From: Xanthostigma xanthostigma
Taxonomy: Eukaryota; Arthropoda; Insecta; Raphidioptera; Raphidiidae
Direction: 5' to 3'
DNA length: 64,000 bases
NCBI GenBank assembly: GCA_963575645.1
Contig: OY754469.1
Location: 23,144,001 to 23,208,000, forward strand
A model generated the notes under the pieces. It ran no database searches, was not told the DNA's origin, and saw nothing but the letters and a program-made list of their open reading frames with translations. Position 1 is the first letter of the stretch. The number at the start of each line of letters is the position of its first letter. The position numbers and the translations under genes were made by a program. Below, piece after piece: positions 47,789 through 60,289 of this stretch.

Positions 47789-48895
47789 CTGGAAACAAAT
47801 AAAACATAATTAGCACTTCGCATTTTCTTCTGATCTACTTATTTCAAACTGACATATTGTAACACTCTTAGCAATTATCATGATCTGTGGTTTTTACATT
47901 TTCTACTCAAATTAAAAAATTATGTGAAATTCGTGTATCGTTGGTCAATTTTTGAAACCCTATATAAATTAATTCTGGTGCAAATCCAGATAGCTAATTG
48001 GTATTAATTGTCTGAAATTATTGAGGAAAACCACCGAATACTTCAATAAGATGACTAGGGCAGGAAATACCATTTCTCGGAAGAACGCAATGCCTTCATT
48101 TGGAAAACCGATTTGAGAATTACATATTATACTCGTTGTCTCTCTTTGTGTTAAGAAAAATCATCGAAAAAAGGAAAACTACAGGAAATATCGTTTTTGG
48201 AAGGAATACGAGATCTGTTTTCGTCAAGATAAAAACTCGTCATTTTTCGAATACGAGGCTAGTAAGTACCTACTCTATCACTACACTATTTTCGCGGTAT
48301 ATAATTGTGAAATTAAGATTTAAATTGTTGATGGAAAGTGCAGAATATTTAAATGATTCAAACAATTTCACGGTCTTAAAAAGTAATTTATTCGCATCAT
48401 AACAATGCGATGGTTAAAACAACGAGAATACATTAGCAACGAGTCAAAGCTCTAATGCGAAGGTCATGCGACCTCTCGTTCGTTAGAATCCGCGTGACAT
48501 TCATACTGATACTGTTTCCACATCGGCACCATTATTTAGATTTAGTTACTACATGGGCGACACGAACTCAGTTTTGTAATCGGCAATTTTCGCAATTTAA
48601 ATGAACTAGAAATAGCTATGTAGTCTTAAGCATTTATAATGTCAATATTTTTTTAGTAGAATATAGATGCTCAACAACTAAGCTCGTCAGCGTCTAATCA
48701 ATGATCAGAGGTAGAAACATGGAAAATAAGTCTCATCAAAACTGGTGTAGACGTTTTTTAAACAGTGACAAACAAAAATTCGGGAAATAGATTTTCATAT
48801 CGAGCTAAGTGTCGTGCAGAATCCCCAAAAAGCCTCAAGAAAATGAAGTGAGCTCTTAGTATCTACTATTTTATAATAATATTATTGATTACTGA

Positions 48896-49065
48896 AAGAA
48901 CCCCGCACAAACCTTATGGGATTTGGGTCGCGGTTAAATTGATCAAAAATGGTTTTATTTTATAGTTTAAAGGTCACTAAGAAAAAGTTCCCATGGGCGC
49001 ATAGGCTAAAAACCAATAGATTTTAACCAAGAACCAAATCCCATAAGGTATGTGCGGGGTCCTTT
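48896..49065. mobile_element. Small TIR element (about 170 bp)
   Basis: The end AAAGAACCCCGCACAAACCT and its inverted partner AAAGGACCCCGCACATACCT match for about 33 bases, both followed by TATGGGATTTGG. The short AT-rich centre encodes nothing. No clear flanking duplication. Confidence 0.55.
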
Positions 49066-50594
49066 ATTTTCCATTTCAATTTTAAACCATCAAAACGTAT
49101 GGAAAATTGTCATGACGTATTTAAAAGTTTCCCTAAATAAAAAATCTATATTTAACTTGTAAATTAAGACATGTAAGTTGTTTTGTGGTTTGACGGCATC
49201 TCTTGAAAACAAAATACAATGATAAAAAGTGAGAGGAATATATGAGCTATGCCTACTTAATTTGCATATAATACTTATGTCACGTTTATGTTTCATTTGT
49301 ATTCTCAAAGCTTTTTCCATTCACAAAATAGTAACATCTCATACGTATTTGCGGTTTTTTTTTCTTCTGAGAAAATTGTCATTCAAACTTACAGAAATAT
49401 ACGTATGTTTACATTAAAAAGTTTCTGCAAAAATTGTAAAATATTTGGTCTAAAATTGCAACGAAATGAAACCATTAAGTATGAAGAATATTTCTAATTC
49501 AGATCGAGAGAAATACAGATCCAATGTCTATATAGGTTATGCTACGTTAACTGGTTGAAAATCAGACGATTTTGTTAACTAGTTTACATAAACTACAAAG
49601 AAAAAAAGGGTCGTAGAGACCTTAAAACGGTTTGTATTCCGCTGGATTTGAATATTACGAGCCCATCACATAGTGTGCTGTAGGTCGTTTATCGGTTTCG
49701 TTTCGTTATGCATATCGTTCGGTGGTTGATGGAGTTCTTTGCGTTATGTTATTGATAGATAAAGAAGTAGAATCGTAAACGAAACATTTTACTGGATCAT
49801 TGATTCAACGCTCTCCACTAAAGAGTTTTATTAAACTTTTGCTTAGAGGGATTCCGTAAGTCGAAAAGTCGTAAAATAAGCACTTCAGAAACTCGTTAGA
49901 TATAATTTCTGTAAATATTTGTAAACAAACGGAGTTGACACTCGACCGATTTTTTATCTGAATAATATTAATTTGAGGACATCTAGGTAATAGAAATAAA
50001 GAATACTCCGGTAAATTGAAAATTAATAAAGACTAAAAATTATGCGTGTGACATTCAGACAAATTTAATAGAAAATAATTCGATGCGAAGGCCAGATCTT
50101 AAATGCAATTTCATATTAAAAATCAAGAATTTCAGGCCACGGATAATTTAAAAATATTGCAAAATAAATAAACAGTGAAATCTACATTAGAATAAACAAT
50201 TTTAACATTTCAATGATTAAAATTATACACGGATGGTACTTAAATTAAGTGTTAATTAAATCAAATATACTTGAGGTAATATATAACCTTCGGGTTACAT
50301 TTTCGTTATAATAACGCGAGTATTTCATGTCTAAAGATTATGTAGAACTTATGTAACATAATTATGTATTATCGTATTGATGTTACACTATAAATTATTG
50401 GAGCGAATATAATATATATATATATAATTTAAAACTAAACAATACAATTGCATCATTTTTTATTATATCGAATTATTTTTTATGGAAGTTTTATTCACTG
50501 AATACCGGAGTGTGAAAAAAAATGCATTCGCCTCGTTTAAATTAAGTATTATCTCACAAGGTCAATTGCAGGTTATGAAACTATAGGTAAGTAT

Positions 50595-50810
50595 GTGACG
50601 TCAACGAATGTAATTTTCATAACATTGTACCCGTCGGTAAGAATTCCCGTTCTGCACATCTACACGATCGCGATAGTATTGACAACCGAAGCCCTGTTTG
50701 TTAATTGTATCGCCGACAAATTGCAAGAAGTATGTGCGGATTTAATCGTTTACAAGATGTGTCCGATCGCCAACACCATCGCGTTGCGTAGATGCGTAAA
50801 GAATTTGTAA
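50595..50810 (+). other. Exon-like open frame, unidentified (71 codons)
   Basis: Richer in G+C and CpG than its surroundings and ending LRRCVKNL before TAA. It has a hydrophobic stretch (VLHIYTIAIVLTTEALFV) then four cysteines in the last 36 residues. There is a possible acceptor GTCAATTGCAG at 50559-50569 upstream. I do not recognise it. It could be a terminal exon or a decayed exon of a membrane protein on the strand opposite to the main gene; no partner exon was found. Confidence 0.25.
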
Positions 50811-50861
50811 AAACAAATGCCATGTATAAAATATTAATTTTCATTAAAGTATTTTTTACAC

Positions 50862-50940
50862 GACCTCCTACAAAATAGTTGCCTTGCATGCCTGTATAGT
50901 GCTAGCACATAAAGTAAAACAAAAGCAATGCGATTTTACC
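50862..50940 (+). repeat. Dispersed repeat, copy 3 of 3
   Basis: Same family as 7425-7530 and 41207-41290. It has CTCCTACAAAATAGTTGCC, TTGCATGCCTGTATAG and AAAGCAATGCGATTTTACC. It begins about 50 bases after the exon-like open frame at 50595-50810. Confidence 0.35.
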
Positions 50941-51149
50941 AATTCAATAGTTATAAATCTCTATCAGTTGCCATTTAAATTCATCTGAGCGACAATATGT
51001 ATCTCAATTATAATGCCTTTATGACTGTTAAAAATGCTAATCGTTCTATATTCACGCAAAGTTACAACTCGTCTTAAAATAACGCATTACAAAATAGAAA
51101 CATAAGCTATTATTATAATAAAAATTATCAACTTATAGAACATATTTTC

Positions 51150-51305
51150 CGCCTGACAAAAACTTTTAAACGGTAACTCCGATCATCATGAAATTTGGAC
51201 ACAACATTCATCTTGGTAAACTAAGATGAACGTGCGGTACTCATATCCCTCCTCCTATTCGTTCTTTTGCACCCGGGTGAAACCGGGCGGAACCGCTATC
51301 ATAAA
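51150..51305 (+). repeat. Interspersed repeat fragment
   Basis: It contains GTAACTCCGATCATCATGAA ATTTGG and ends CACCCGGGTGAAACCGGGCG GAACCGC, a layout (predicted 'feel for solution' line then a GGG-rich end) familiar from insect retroelement 3' ends. Class not assigned. Confidence 0.4.
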
Positions 51306-52919
51306 TAAAACCGTAGTCACGTTTGCTTAAAATTGAATATTTCGAAGAAGAAAAAATACTTATGATTCCTGAAAAGTCTACAAAATTTAATTCATATGAA
51401 GATTGAAGACGAAAAAAGTAACCATAATACACAATAAACACCGAATATTGTTTCCAGAATTTTTGTTGCCCTATTTGTACCAGTATTAGACTGTTGTAAG
51501 TGGCTGATTAATTTTGATATTTTTCTTGGCACCCAAATAAAGTATTGGGTACACTTTATATGCTCGGGTTAAGATACAGTTTTTGTTAAAATTTACTACG
51601 CATGTAAAGTCGTGGATAAAGACTTGTTAATAGAATGAAGATGTTTATGTATTTTAATTTTTCTGTTGGGCTGTTGCAAGGTAGGTACTGTTCTTTCTGA
51701 TCTCGTTAATTTATAGACATTTATAACAGAACTAAATTTAAGAAAGTTATGTTTCTCCACAGTTTAGTACCATATCGTGTCAGTGAAACTGTGATAAATT
51801 TGTTTATGTAACTTACGACTGAGCGCGTTTATAATTTGTATTCGTATGTTAAGAGGCAGTTAGATTCACGTAGATAACGGATGTTTATTGTAATATTTAT
51901 CAATTTTGCATACATAAAAATGTTACATAGAATATGATTAGATATTGTCCAACCAATTGTGTACAATTGAATAATAATAATAATTGTTGTACATTCATGT
52001 CATCGTTTCGAAATTTTGATTTTTTACATAAAAATAGATAAGAAATTAATTCATTACACGATTTTTTTTATTTTTGCTTTAAAAAAATTGAAAAAAATAT
52101 TAGAATTACGTTTGGTCTTTACTGGCAAACCAGAATTTCTTTTACAAACAATATATTCAAGTTTTAATAGTACCTAAATACCAAAAATTAAATATTAGGT
52201 ATCGTTATTATTTACTTTTAAGCGAACGTAGGAGTGAAAAAAGTCTTGTAATGGTGAAAAAAATCGAAAAAATAGAGAAATTTAGACGTTACATACCGAA
52301 AAAGCGAGTATTAGATGTACATAAAGCTAACTCATTGTTCAACGGACAACAACCAAGTTTTAAACTTTCTCCCACAAAGACTTTATTGAACTCAAAAATT
52401 TTGATTTTCTCGAAAATGGCTCAACGTTTTCATTCATTTATTTTGGAAAAAATCGGTCGATCCCGTTGGGCGAGAAAGTTAGCGTGGTACAGCCGTATCA
52501 TTTATTTGTTCCCTTCTACTGTAAAATGGTAGCAATTTAATATTCGAAACAAGTGGTTTTTTTCTAGTTTGCGTGTAAATTTTTTATCACAACTAAAGGT
52601 AATAATTATTTTTACAAAACATGCAAAATATTCAAAAATAAATATCATATATTTTAAAGCTATCATCATTCACTATCCCGTTTATCAAGTTTATTACATA
52701 TTACATTACTGCACATTTAGAAAGTGTATAATTAAATAAATTTTTAAGTCATTTCAAGATAATTAAGAAACTGTACATGTTTGTAAGTAATACAAAAAAT
52801 GGTTTAAATATATTCATTTGCCAAATATTTTTTACAAAATTATTAAAATTTACGTAATATCAATAATTTATTCTTCCGTTCGGGATTGAAAATATTCAAG
52901 TTACAAAAAACAAAAAGTG

Positions 52920-53300
52920 GTGCATGGGCATTTTTTACCATTTCCACACTACAAGTGGAGATGGTACTAATTTAGGTGAAAATTCACTTTTAAAAATTTT
53001 ATATTTTTTTGGTTTGAGGTTCCCCGAATCCAAAAAACGAATTTTTGAAAAAACTCTGCGCTTCTGTCTGTGAACACGATACAGATCAAATGGATGATCG
53101 GATTGAAACTTAATTTTGGGAGAATGTTTGAAATGCAAATATGAAGACCCTTATTGTTTTTGAGGGAAATGGGCTCATGCGCTGAAGAAATATATGTCAT
53201 AACGTTGTTTTTTGTATAATAATGGAATAATTTTAATAACGTTCTATTAGTTTTTACAAGAAAGTTTCGTAGAAAATACAACTGCAATGTATGAACCTGT
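52920..53300 (+). repeat. Dispersed repeat R1, copy 2
   Basis: Same family as 34230-34765 and 62880-63180. It starts near CACTACAAGTGGAGATGGTA CTAA, the complement of the line that ends copy 1 (34765-34780), and ends at TTTTTACAAGAAAGTTTCG. Confidence 0.55.
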
Positions 53301-54359
53301 AGAATAAATTTTTTATATAATTTATTGGCGACGTTTCCTGCTTTTTCTTTCAGTGATTTAACGCTTTACAACCGGCGCAACTTATTTTGTTTTTTGTTGT
53401 ATCAATTGTATATTCTAATTATTTAGAGACCAAAGAATCTAAAAAATTATTAAAAAAAAATTGTACCCCTGCTTAACTGTGAAAATAATCCGCACGAAAT
53501 AACCGTGCGAAGCCGGTTGCGTTCACAAAAATTAATCTGTTTCGCGGCAAAAAAAATGTTGATCGTCACTATCGTATAGAACCGGTTGTAAAGAGATAAA
53601 TAATCACTAAAAATGTACAGCGTTCAGGGTGTAAATAAGAGAAACAAGTAAAACGACGTCCTAAGAAAATATTTGTATTGTAACTTGAGAAAATAAAAGA
53701 AAAACTAAATACACTGTCGGCTTAGTTTAAGAAATAGATATTAAATTGATTTAGAATTTAATCCTTCAATATTATTACTGGATAGTTCTTTTACTAAAAA
53801 TACAAAATTGCCGGTTTCGGTAATTCACAACAAGATGTAAGGTCGTCCTTGACTTGCTCTTCTCAGAGAAGCTAAAGAATAATAATTTATTCATTAGTGT
53901 TCTTTTGCTTAGACAGAATTCTTAGTAATTACGACAAGAACTGTAACTTCAACCTTCAAAGTACTGGAGTAATTAAAAATAAAAAAGTACTAAATGAAAA
54001 ATTATTCAAGCCTTGTACGAATATAAAAAAAACGATATTGTTGATTTTATAGAATATAAACAGTCTTTATACTGTACAAAAGTCACTAATAATTCAATAT
54101 TGTAAATAATAACTTCATTGAAACGTTATGAAATAAATATCACATCTGTAATTTATGTCATTTCGCAATGGATGTATGTATATTTGTAATGTATCGCATA
54201 TCTGACTATAATAAAACGATTACCACAAAGCCTGCACAAACAAAAATATTTTTTTGAAAAAAAGGTGCCCTTGACTAATTTATGACCACTGTGTATTTTA
54301 ATTTCTACGCTATTAAAAAATGAATGTTTTATTTCTCAAAAATGGAATTTGGTTGACGT

Positions 54360-54570
54360 CTATCATTTTCATAGACTAGAGGGCCGCTTCGTCTATAAAA
54401 ATTATAAGATCTACTTCGTCCGGATTTGTAGATTGTCACAGTTTTTCGTTGCAAAATTGGTGTCCACGAAAGGCGGTTTTATTTATGATTCTATAATGAA
54501 ATTTTAATCTGAGTTAAATCAGCTTGAAGAAAGATGATATAGAAAGCATTTTTTTATTGGACGTAAACAA
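54360..54570 (+). repeat. Interspersed repeat fragment
   Basis: It contains GGGCCGCTTCGTCTATAA, CTACTTCGTCCGGATTTGTA and CGTTGCAAAATTGGTGTCCA CGAAA; the last line matches 32530-32815. Confidence 0.4.
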
Positions 54571-55329
54571 AAAAGTGATGTGCAAGTCTACTACTATAGA
54601 TCCAATTAAAAAAAAAACAGATCGGTGCTAAATATCCATAAACATGAGAGAAGACACCGTAATATTTATATGCATATTTACCATAATTTAACAATTAACC
54701 TAGTCAGGTTGTGAAACTCAACACTATCAAATCGATTATTAACCTATAAATCATTCCATAATTTGTAAAATTCAAATATGTCTTTGACCTTTGTTTAAAT
54801 CAATCACGATGACATAAAATATAATTCACGAAATTTTAGGATGAATTATTTCACCATTAATTTATATCGTGTGAATCTTATAGATTGTGTATCATTAAGG
54901 TCAGGGATAAGCGCAACTTGCTATCCGTGAAATTTTGGTGTAATTATAAGTAAGCGGATATATAGGACAGAGACGTATAGTGTTTTTACTCTCAAGGAAT
55001 TAAATTGAAGATTGACTACACGATATTTGAATATTACAGCTTAATGCAAAGTTTTAATGAGGCTATTAGGTGCAATTATGGATTAGAAAATGATAGGTAC
55101 TGTCCGTGATCTGAGAAATTTAAGCTGACGAAGGTTAACCATTCACAGCCGCCAAATTGATTAATGAATAATTTTCACATTCTTTTTATATTGAAACTAA
55201 AAAATTAAGAGCATTAACATTACATTCAAAATTTAAACCGTATTAAATATGATTATTGAAAACAAAAAAAAATCAATTAACGTTCTCAAACTATAACAGT
55301 CTAAAGCCTTTAAGATGGGTACTCTATAC

Positions 55330-55614
55330 CAGGGGTGGCAAACCTTTTTACACCTCCGTGCCAATTTTTTTCAAAAAGGGTTAATATAGCCATGACGTAC
55401 CGACAAGCAACCAAAGAAATTTAGTTGTCAAACAAATGAATCAAACAGATAAAAATGATAATTTTGATAATACATTAAGCTCCATAAAACTTTTTCGTAT
55501 TTGTTGTTTGATGATAGTCACTTGTTTTTGGCATCTAGCATATTTTTCATTATTTCTATTTTGCATCTCAATCAATGCCGTGTCTATAATAACCTGTCGC
55601 GTGCCATAGCCCTG
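55330..55614. mobile_element. hAT-type MITE with perfect 8-bp duplication CTCTATAC
   Basis: The left end CAGGGGTGGCAAACCTTTTT and the right end from the other strand, CAGGGCTATGGCACGCGACA. The exact duplication CTCTATAC lies at 55322-55329 and 55615-55622. The inner GTGCCAATTTTTTTCAAAAA and length of 285 bp fit a hAT MITE. Terminal repeats are short and imperfect; the duplication carries the call. Confidence 0.78.
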
Positions 55615-57078
55615 CTCTATACTAATATTACAAAGAGAGAGTACGATTTTTGTGTTCGTGTATATATATGCGGAGGGTTATCTACGAAACTACTCATGCG
55701 AATTAAATAGTAGTAAATAAAGGTGGTCTTAGTTGTTGGTGACTGATGCCGAAGCACCCTGTTAAAAAAAGCTGCGATATTTTTTGGAAAAACTATTTCT
55801 GGCAGCAGAATTTGTTTGTTCAATAGTAAAATTTCTAAAATTCTTTCATTTTAGACTAATAAATTTTGTTAAAAAATATCAATAAAATTTAACATTCAAT
55901 AGTTTAAGATCCTGTTTTAAAAAGTGATTCAATAAATACAAATATCTGGATTTTCCAGAAGAGAAATTTTATGATAATATAATGAGTCAGAGACGTAATC
56001 CGCTTGGTGTCTTTTAGGTGCTAATTATATAATTTTTTTATATTCTTTAACTTTTTCGGGTAAGCGGTAAAATATTAACATAATTTTTTTTCTTTGAATA
56101 GTTATGGACACAAAAATAATAAGAAAAGCATAGACATTAAACGTCTTGAACTTATGCTGTTAGATAATTAATATTTAATGGAAGCACTATATTATATTGA
56201 TGCTTTAAGAATGTTATTTTTTATTATTATTAATTATTGACCATAAATAGTTATAAACGTCAATCAAACGAATCTTTTTTTTTGTTAAATCTGTATTTAA
56301 ATGTATACAGGAAAGAAACAAAAAATGCATGTTAAATGTAGGTCAGGCTACAAAAGTTCTATAAAATATCGATAAGTTAATAATAATTACAAATCTAAAA
56401 TTACACAACATATTTTAACGTACGTTATCGTAGCACAATATGTTGTCTGAAAATACACTAGTAGATACACAATTAACCTATTATTGACCTAGGAAACAAT
56501 GCCACAATATAGGCTTTCAAATTTTAAAATGCATTTTTTTAAATAGACGCCGAGGTATCACATTGTCAAAGATATTTTATAAAAGCTTAGTGTACCTACA
56601 GGCTTACATTTTAATAAAGATATTAACCACATCACAGACAAAAAAATATCGCATGACATTGTATCATATTAAAAAAAAAACGTTTGATAGAATCTAATTG
56701 GTCTTTTGAACAAGTTTGTTGTATAAACATCAAAATGGCCGAATCGTATGTGTGATTTTTATTTACTCATGGGTTAAAATGTAATACATAGCAGTAACTA
56801 TACCTAATAGATTCAAGTTTGTTGAATTTTTTTTAGACTTTACAGTAGTACCTTAGTTATTGTCTCCTGTGTAGATTTTTTTTACAATTTTGAAAACACT
56901 GTACTATACAATAAAAAGAGACAACACTGCGCCTTTGTGCATTAATGAGTAGTACTGGCGTAACCATAATTTAACGCTAGGGGGAGGGGTCGTCAGTCTG
57001 TCTGACCAATCTTATTTCCAACGGTACTCCGGGAAAGACCGTTTCAACTGAAGTTAATGGAAAGATTATTTGTTTTAA

Positions 57079-57486
57079 GATTATTGGATGTTTACAATTA
57101 CCCTCGGCACTCTTCACCTCAAATCTTTCCCCTGGCCTAAAAACGGTTACAGATCTCTTGGCGTTTTTTTTAAAGCTGTAGGGTTTGGATAAACGCAACA
57201 CGAAGGACCTAGACTCACACTACAGATCCTACAGGTAAAAATTGAAAAAAATATTCTGGATAAACCTATAACTTTCAAAAATCTATAAAATATTACGTAA
57301 TCTTAGTCAAATTTTTTTTCAAAAAATCGTCTGTAGGATCTATAGTGTGATTCTCGATTCTTCATTTGGTGTTTACTCGAACTCTTTAGCTTTAAAAATA
57401 GCACCGATAGAGCTATAGCAGTTTTTTGGTGAAGGGGAAGAATCTAACATGAAGGGTGCAGGGGTATTTGTAGACACTATTGATTC
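57079..57486. mobile_element. TTAA-flanked palindromic MITE, copy 2 (decayed)
   Basis: TTAA bounds at 57075-57078 and 57487-57490. The sequence follows copy 1 through CTTCACCTCAAATCTTTCCC, GGCCTAAAAACGGTT, CACTACAGATCCTACAGG and GAAGGGTGCAGGGG but with many substitutions; arms no longer match perfectly. Older than the copy at 43481-43900. A minus-strand open frame here is a shadow. Confidence 0.65.
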
Positions 57487-58522
57487 TTAATTGAAATATT
57501 TTAACATTATAGTGCAATTTAAATTGTTAGTTATTGTTTGATAAATAAATAAAGTCGTTTATTATTACCTAATGAATTTTGTGTTGGTACTTTCGATAAT
57601 AGTATAATATATTGACTTGGGCACTAATAGGTCTATTAAGAAGGTATAGATCGTTGATATTTAAAAACCAGTATGCTTAAACGATTTCTCTACACATGTC
57701 TTAAATAAATCACTTCTAAATACTCTTTCACTTTCACTGTGTAACTTAAAATAAAAATTTTATTTTGAAAAACTTGAAAGCCCAGTAAAATTCCTACTAG
57801 ATAAGTTTTGTTTTATTTAAAAAATAATATGATCTATAGCTGTGTAATTTAAAACATAATATAATATATAAACCTTAATCCCTTCTACAAAATTTTAGTC
57901 GTGAGCTTTTATATAAGAAAAATTGCACATTTCTAAAAATTGTATTCAATTAAAAAAATTAAACTCTTAAATGTTTTGATAATTTTACTGTAAGTATTTT
58001 GTGTCATTAAAATTTGTAGTCAAATATTCGAAATTGTACATTTTAAGAACCTTAAAGTATAAAAATATTTTTTACAGATAAATTTCCGTTACGAGGAAGA
58101 TGACACTATTATGTCCATTGTCAACAAATTTATAATTAGTAAATATTATATGAATTCACGGGTCCGGAACAGAAAGTAAGAGCATAGAAATTGCTTCATT
58201 TTTGCAGTAGGTATTAGAAAACACCAAATTCAAACAAATTCTAAGAAAAAATGTGTAAGTATATTTTTTAAGAGATATTGTAAATTATTATAGACTCTCA
58301 ACATCGGATATCAAAAGCTTCTTTTTTTAAACATATTTTCCATTCAACAAACAAACGACATATTATCCTATAAAATATGACTTCGTAACTTGAATTCACT
58401 TAACCACGGTTAAAAAGGAAATATAACAATGATTGCAAAGAATAATAATCGCGTTTTTTTAATCACTGATAAATCCACACTTTCCATTCAATTCAAAACA
58501 AACAAAATACACTGGTACTTAC

Positions 58523-58739
58523 TTTAATATAAAAACAACAAAATAACACTTAAAGTTATGGTAGATATATAGGTAAGATACCTATACGTTAATATAAATA
58601 ATATTATATTGTGACGTATAAATACGTCATATGCAATACACACTTCACTGCACTAAAACAGAACACTTTCTGTTGTCTTCTCCACAGCCAACTCTGCAAA
58701 TGATCTGCAGGCACACTGTACAACAAACAATTCAATAAT
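58523..58739 (-). other. Predicted noncoding first exon (5' UTR), with a short upstream ORF
   Basis: This stretch runs from the predicted start at 58739 to a strong donor AAA|GTAAGT at 58523/58522. It carries no long open frame, so it would be 5' untranslated. One upstream ATG at 58630 opens an 8-codon reading frame ending in TAA at 58606-58604. That small frame overlaps a palindrome TGACGTAT-AA-ATACGTCA (58612-58629) made of two CRE-like half sites. The next exon begins after an acceptor at 47790-47789. A weaker donor at an earlier GTATCT is also possible, so the 3' edge is not certain. Confidence 0.4.
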
Positions 58740-58772
58740 GAATGTCGATTGCTGGTTAACCATGTTTTTATA
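58739..58772 (-). promoter_or_regulatory. Predicted TATA/initiator core promoter of the minus-strand gene
   Basis: On the minus strand a TATAAAA box lies at 58772-58766, and an initiator-like TCATT places the predicted start A at 58739, 33 bases downstream. This is the usual metazoan spacing. It lies upstream of a noncoding exon with a good donor and of the signal-peptide exon at 47788-47637. The TATA box, initiator and spacing are seen; the link to the gene is inferred, because an intron of 10.7 kb separates promoter and start codon. Confidence 0.45.
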
Positions 58773-59829
58773 TGGCCAGGTTTTCAACAAGAGAGAGGGT
58801 ACGTCAATACCTGTACATTGGACTTGTTAATCCATAGAAATTTTGTGGTTTTCAACCAAAAACTCCATATTATTTAGCAAGCGAATAAAATAGTATTTAC
58901 CTGTAGTGCAAAGCCATTTATGCATAGAACAATGCTTATTATCTTTATACATCAGATAAGCTTCACTTCAATTTAGGGAGCCGAAGTAAATTATTATTTT
59001 GAATATCAAGTTTCTTGGACAATTGTTAACATTCTTGCGTTGATTATTAGATAACGTTTTAAGCATAATATTTATTTACATTTTTGTACGATAGTTTATT
59101 ATAATATTCTAATTTCAACGGAATATATTATGCATTTTAATTTAAAAAATTAAATCTTTATGGAGTGCAGTTAGTTGATCATACAAAAATTAACCTAATC
59201 ACCCGTTTAAGACTAATTAACTTACTATTATTGTCGCACAGACATTTAAACTGGATATCAGTTAATTATACGATACAAAATAATTCTTCTTTTTTTAAAT
59301 TTAAGACATTTGAATTTAATTTTGAAATTAATCGGTTTTTCAGTAGGTACACCTGTTATCTAAATTATATTCATATAATAAATGATGATATTCCGATTAA
59401 ATAAAAAATAAACAACAATAGATATTATGTAAAATATATAATTAACTGACCACCTCGTTCTTCACAAATTGTGTATTAAAAACAGCGGAGTTTCTTAAAA
59501 ACCCTTTTTGACTAAATACATTTTTACTCATTAATTTTATTGATCTGTTTTTATCAATCTTGTGTTAGTTTGCTAGCGAATTTCCAGATATTTTCGGATA
59601 TCTTGAATACTAATTAGTATCTTAGATTTTAATACGGAAAATAGGAACAATTTTGAAGACACTTGATATACCCTCCATATCAGTAAAACTGTACGCTTAG
59701 ATTTTAAATAAGGTTTAAATCAACATTAACGCAAGTGGAGGCTCACGAAAAGCTAATCAATATTAATATTAAATAAAGTATTAACATGACCTCGAAGTGT
59801 AATTAAATATTTTATACCTACATAAATTT

Positions 59830-60010
59830 TGTATGGCACCTTGACGGGAAAATATGTTTCAAAATTGTTGTCTGTCTGTTTATATAAGCAACACTCAAGA
59901 ACGGTTGGACCAATTTTGATGAGACTTCGTAAGCTATCAGTTATGACCTAAACTTAGTTCAGAATGACTCAAGAGTTCTGTCAAAACTGATTTTAAGAAG
60001 GGTGAATGTT
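59830..60010 (+). repeat. Interspersed repeat fragment
   Basis: It has GTCTGTCTGTTTATATAAGC then GGACCAATTTTGATGAGACT, the same kind of line as at 29985-30125 and 51150-51305. Confidence 0.35.
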
Positions 60011-60289
60011 TAAAAAAGCCGAACTGCTATTGGGATATTTCTAATTTGTATTTTAAAAACTATGTTATGTAATCCAACGCTGATAATTTATACATTGTTG
60101 ACTTTTTTTAGATTGTTCAGAACCATATTTTTCGAGATATGGTGGGGAGGCACTCACGCTTCTTGAATTCATATGTTGAATTCAATACCTAAATAAGAGC
60201 AGTTTAGCGACTGTTAATCTAAAATTAGTTCGAAATACTGTACTTTACAATTATTATTTTCCATTTAATGTCCGTAGTATTTATTTTCA

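Larger units (their letters stand above)
47789..58522. other. First intron of the minus-strand gene
   Basis: About 10.7 kb. It holds a small TIR element (48896-49065), an exon-like plus-strand frame (50595-50810), repeat copies at 50862, 51150, 52920 and 54360, a hAT element (55330-55614) and the second TTAA palindrome (57079-57486). In 49066-50594, 51306-52919, 53301-54359 and 55615-57074 I see no supported feature. Confidence 0.45.

Noticed and set aside
52935-53287. Minus-strand frames including one of 106 codons
   Set aside because: They lie in repeat R1. The other copies at 34390-34608 and 62903-63127 have different, shorter frames.
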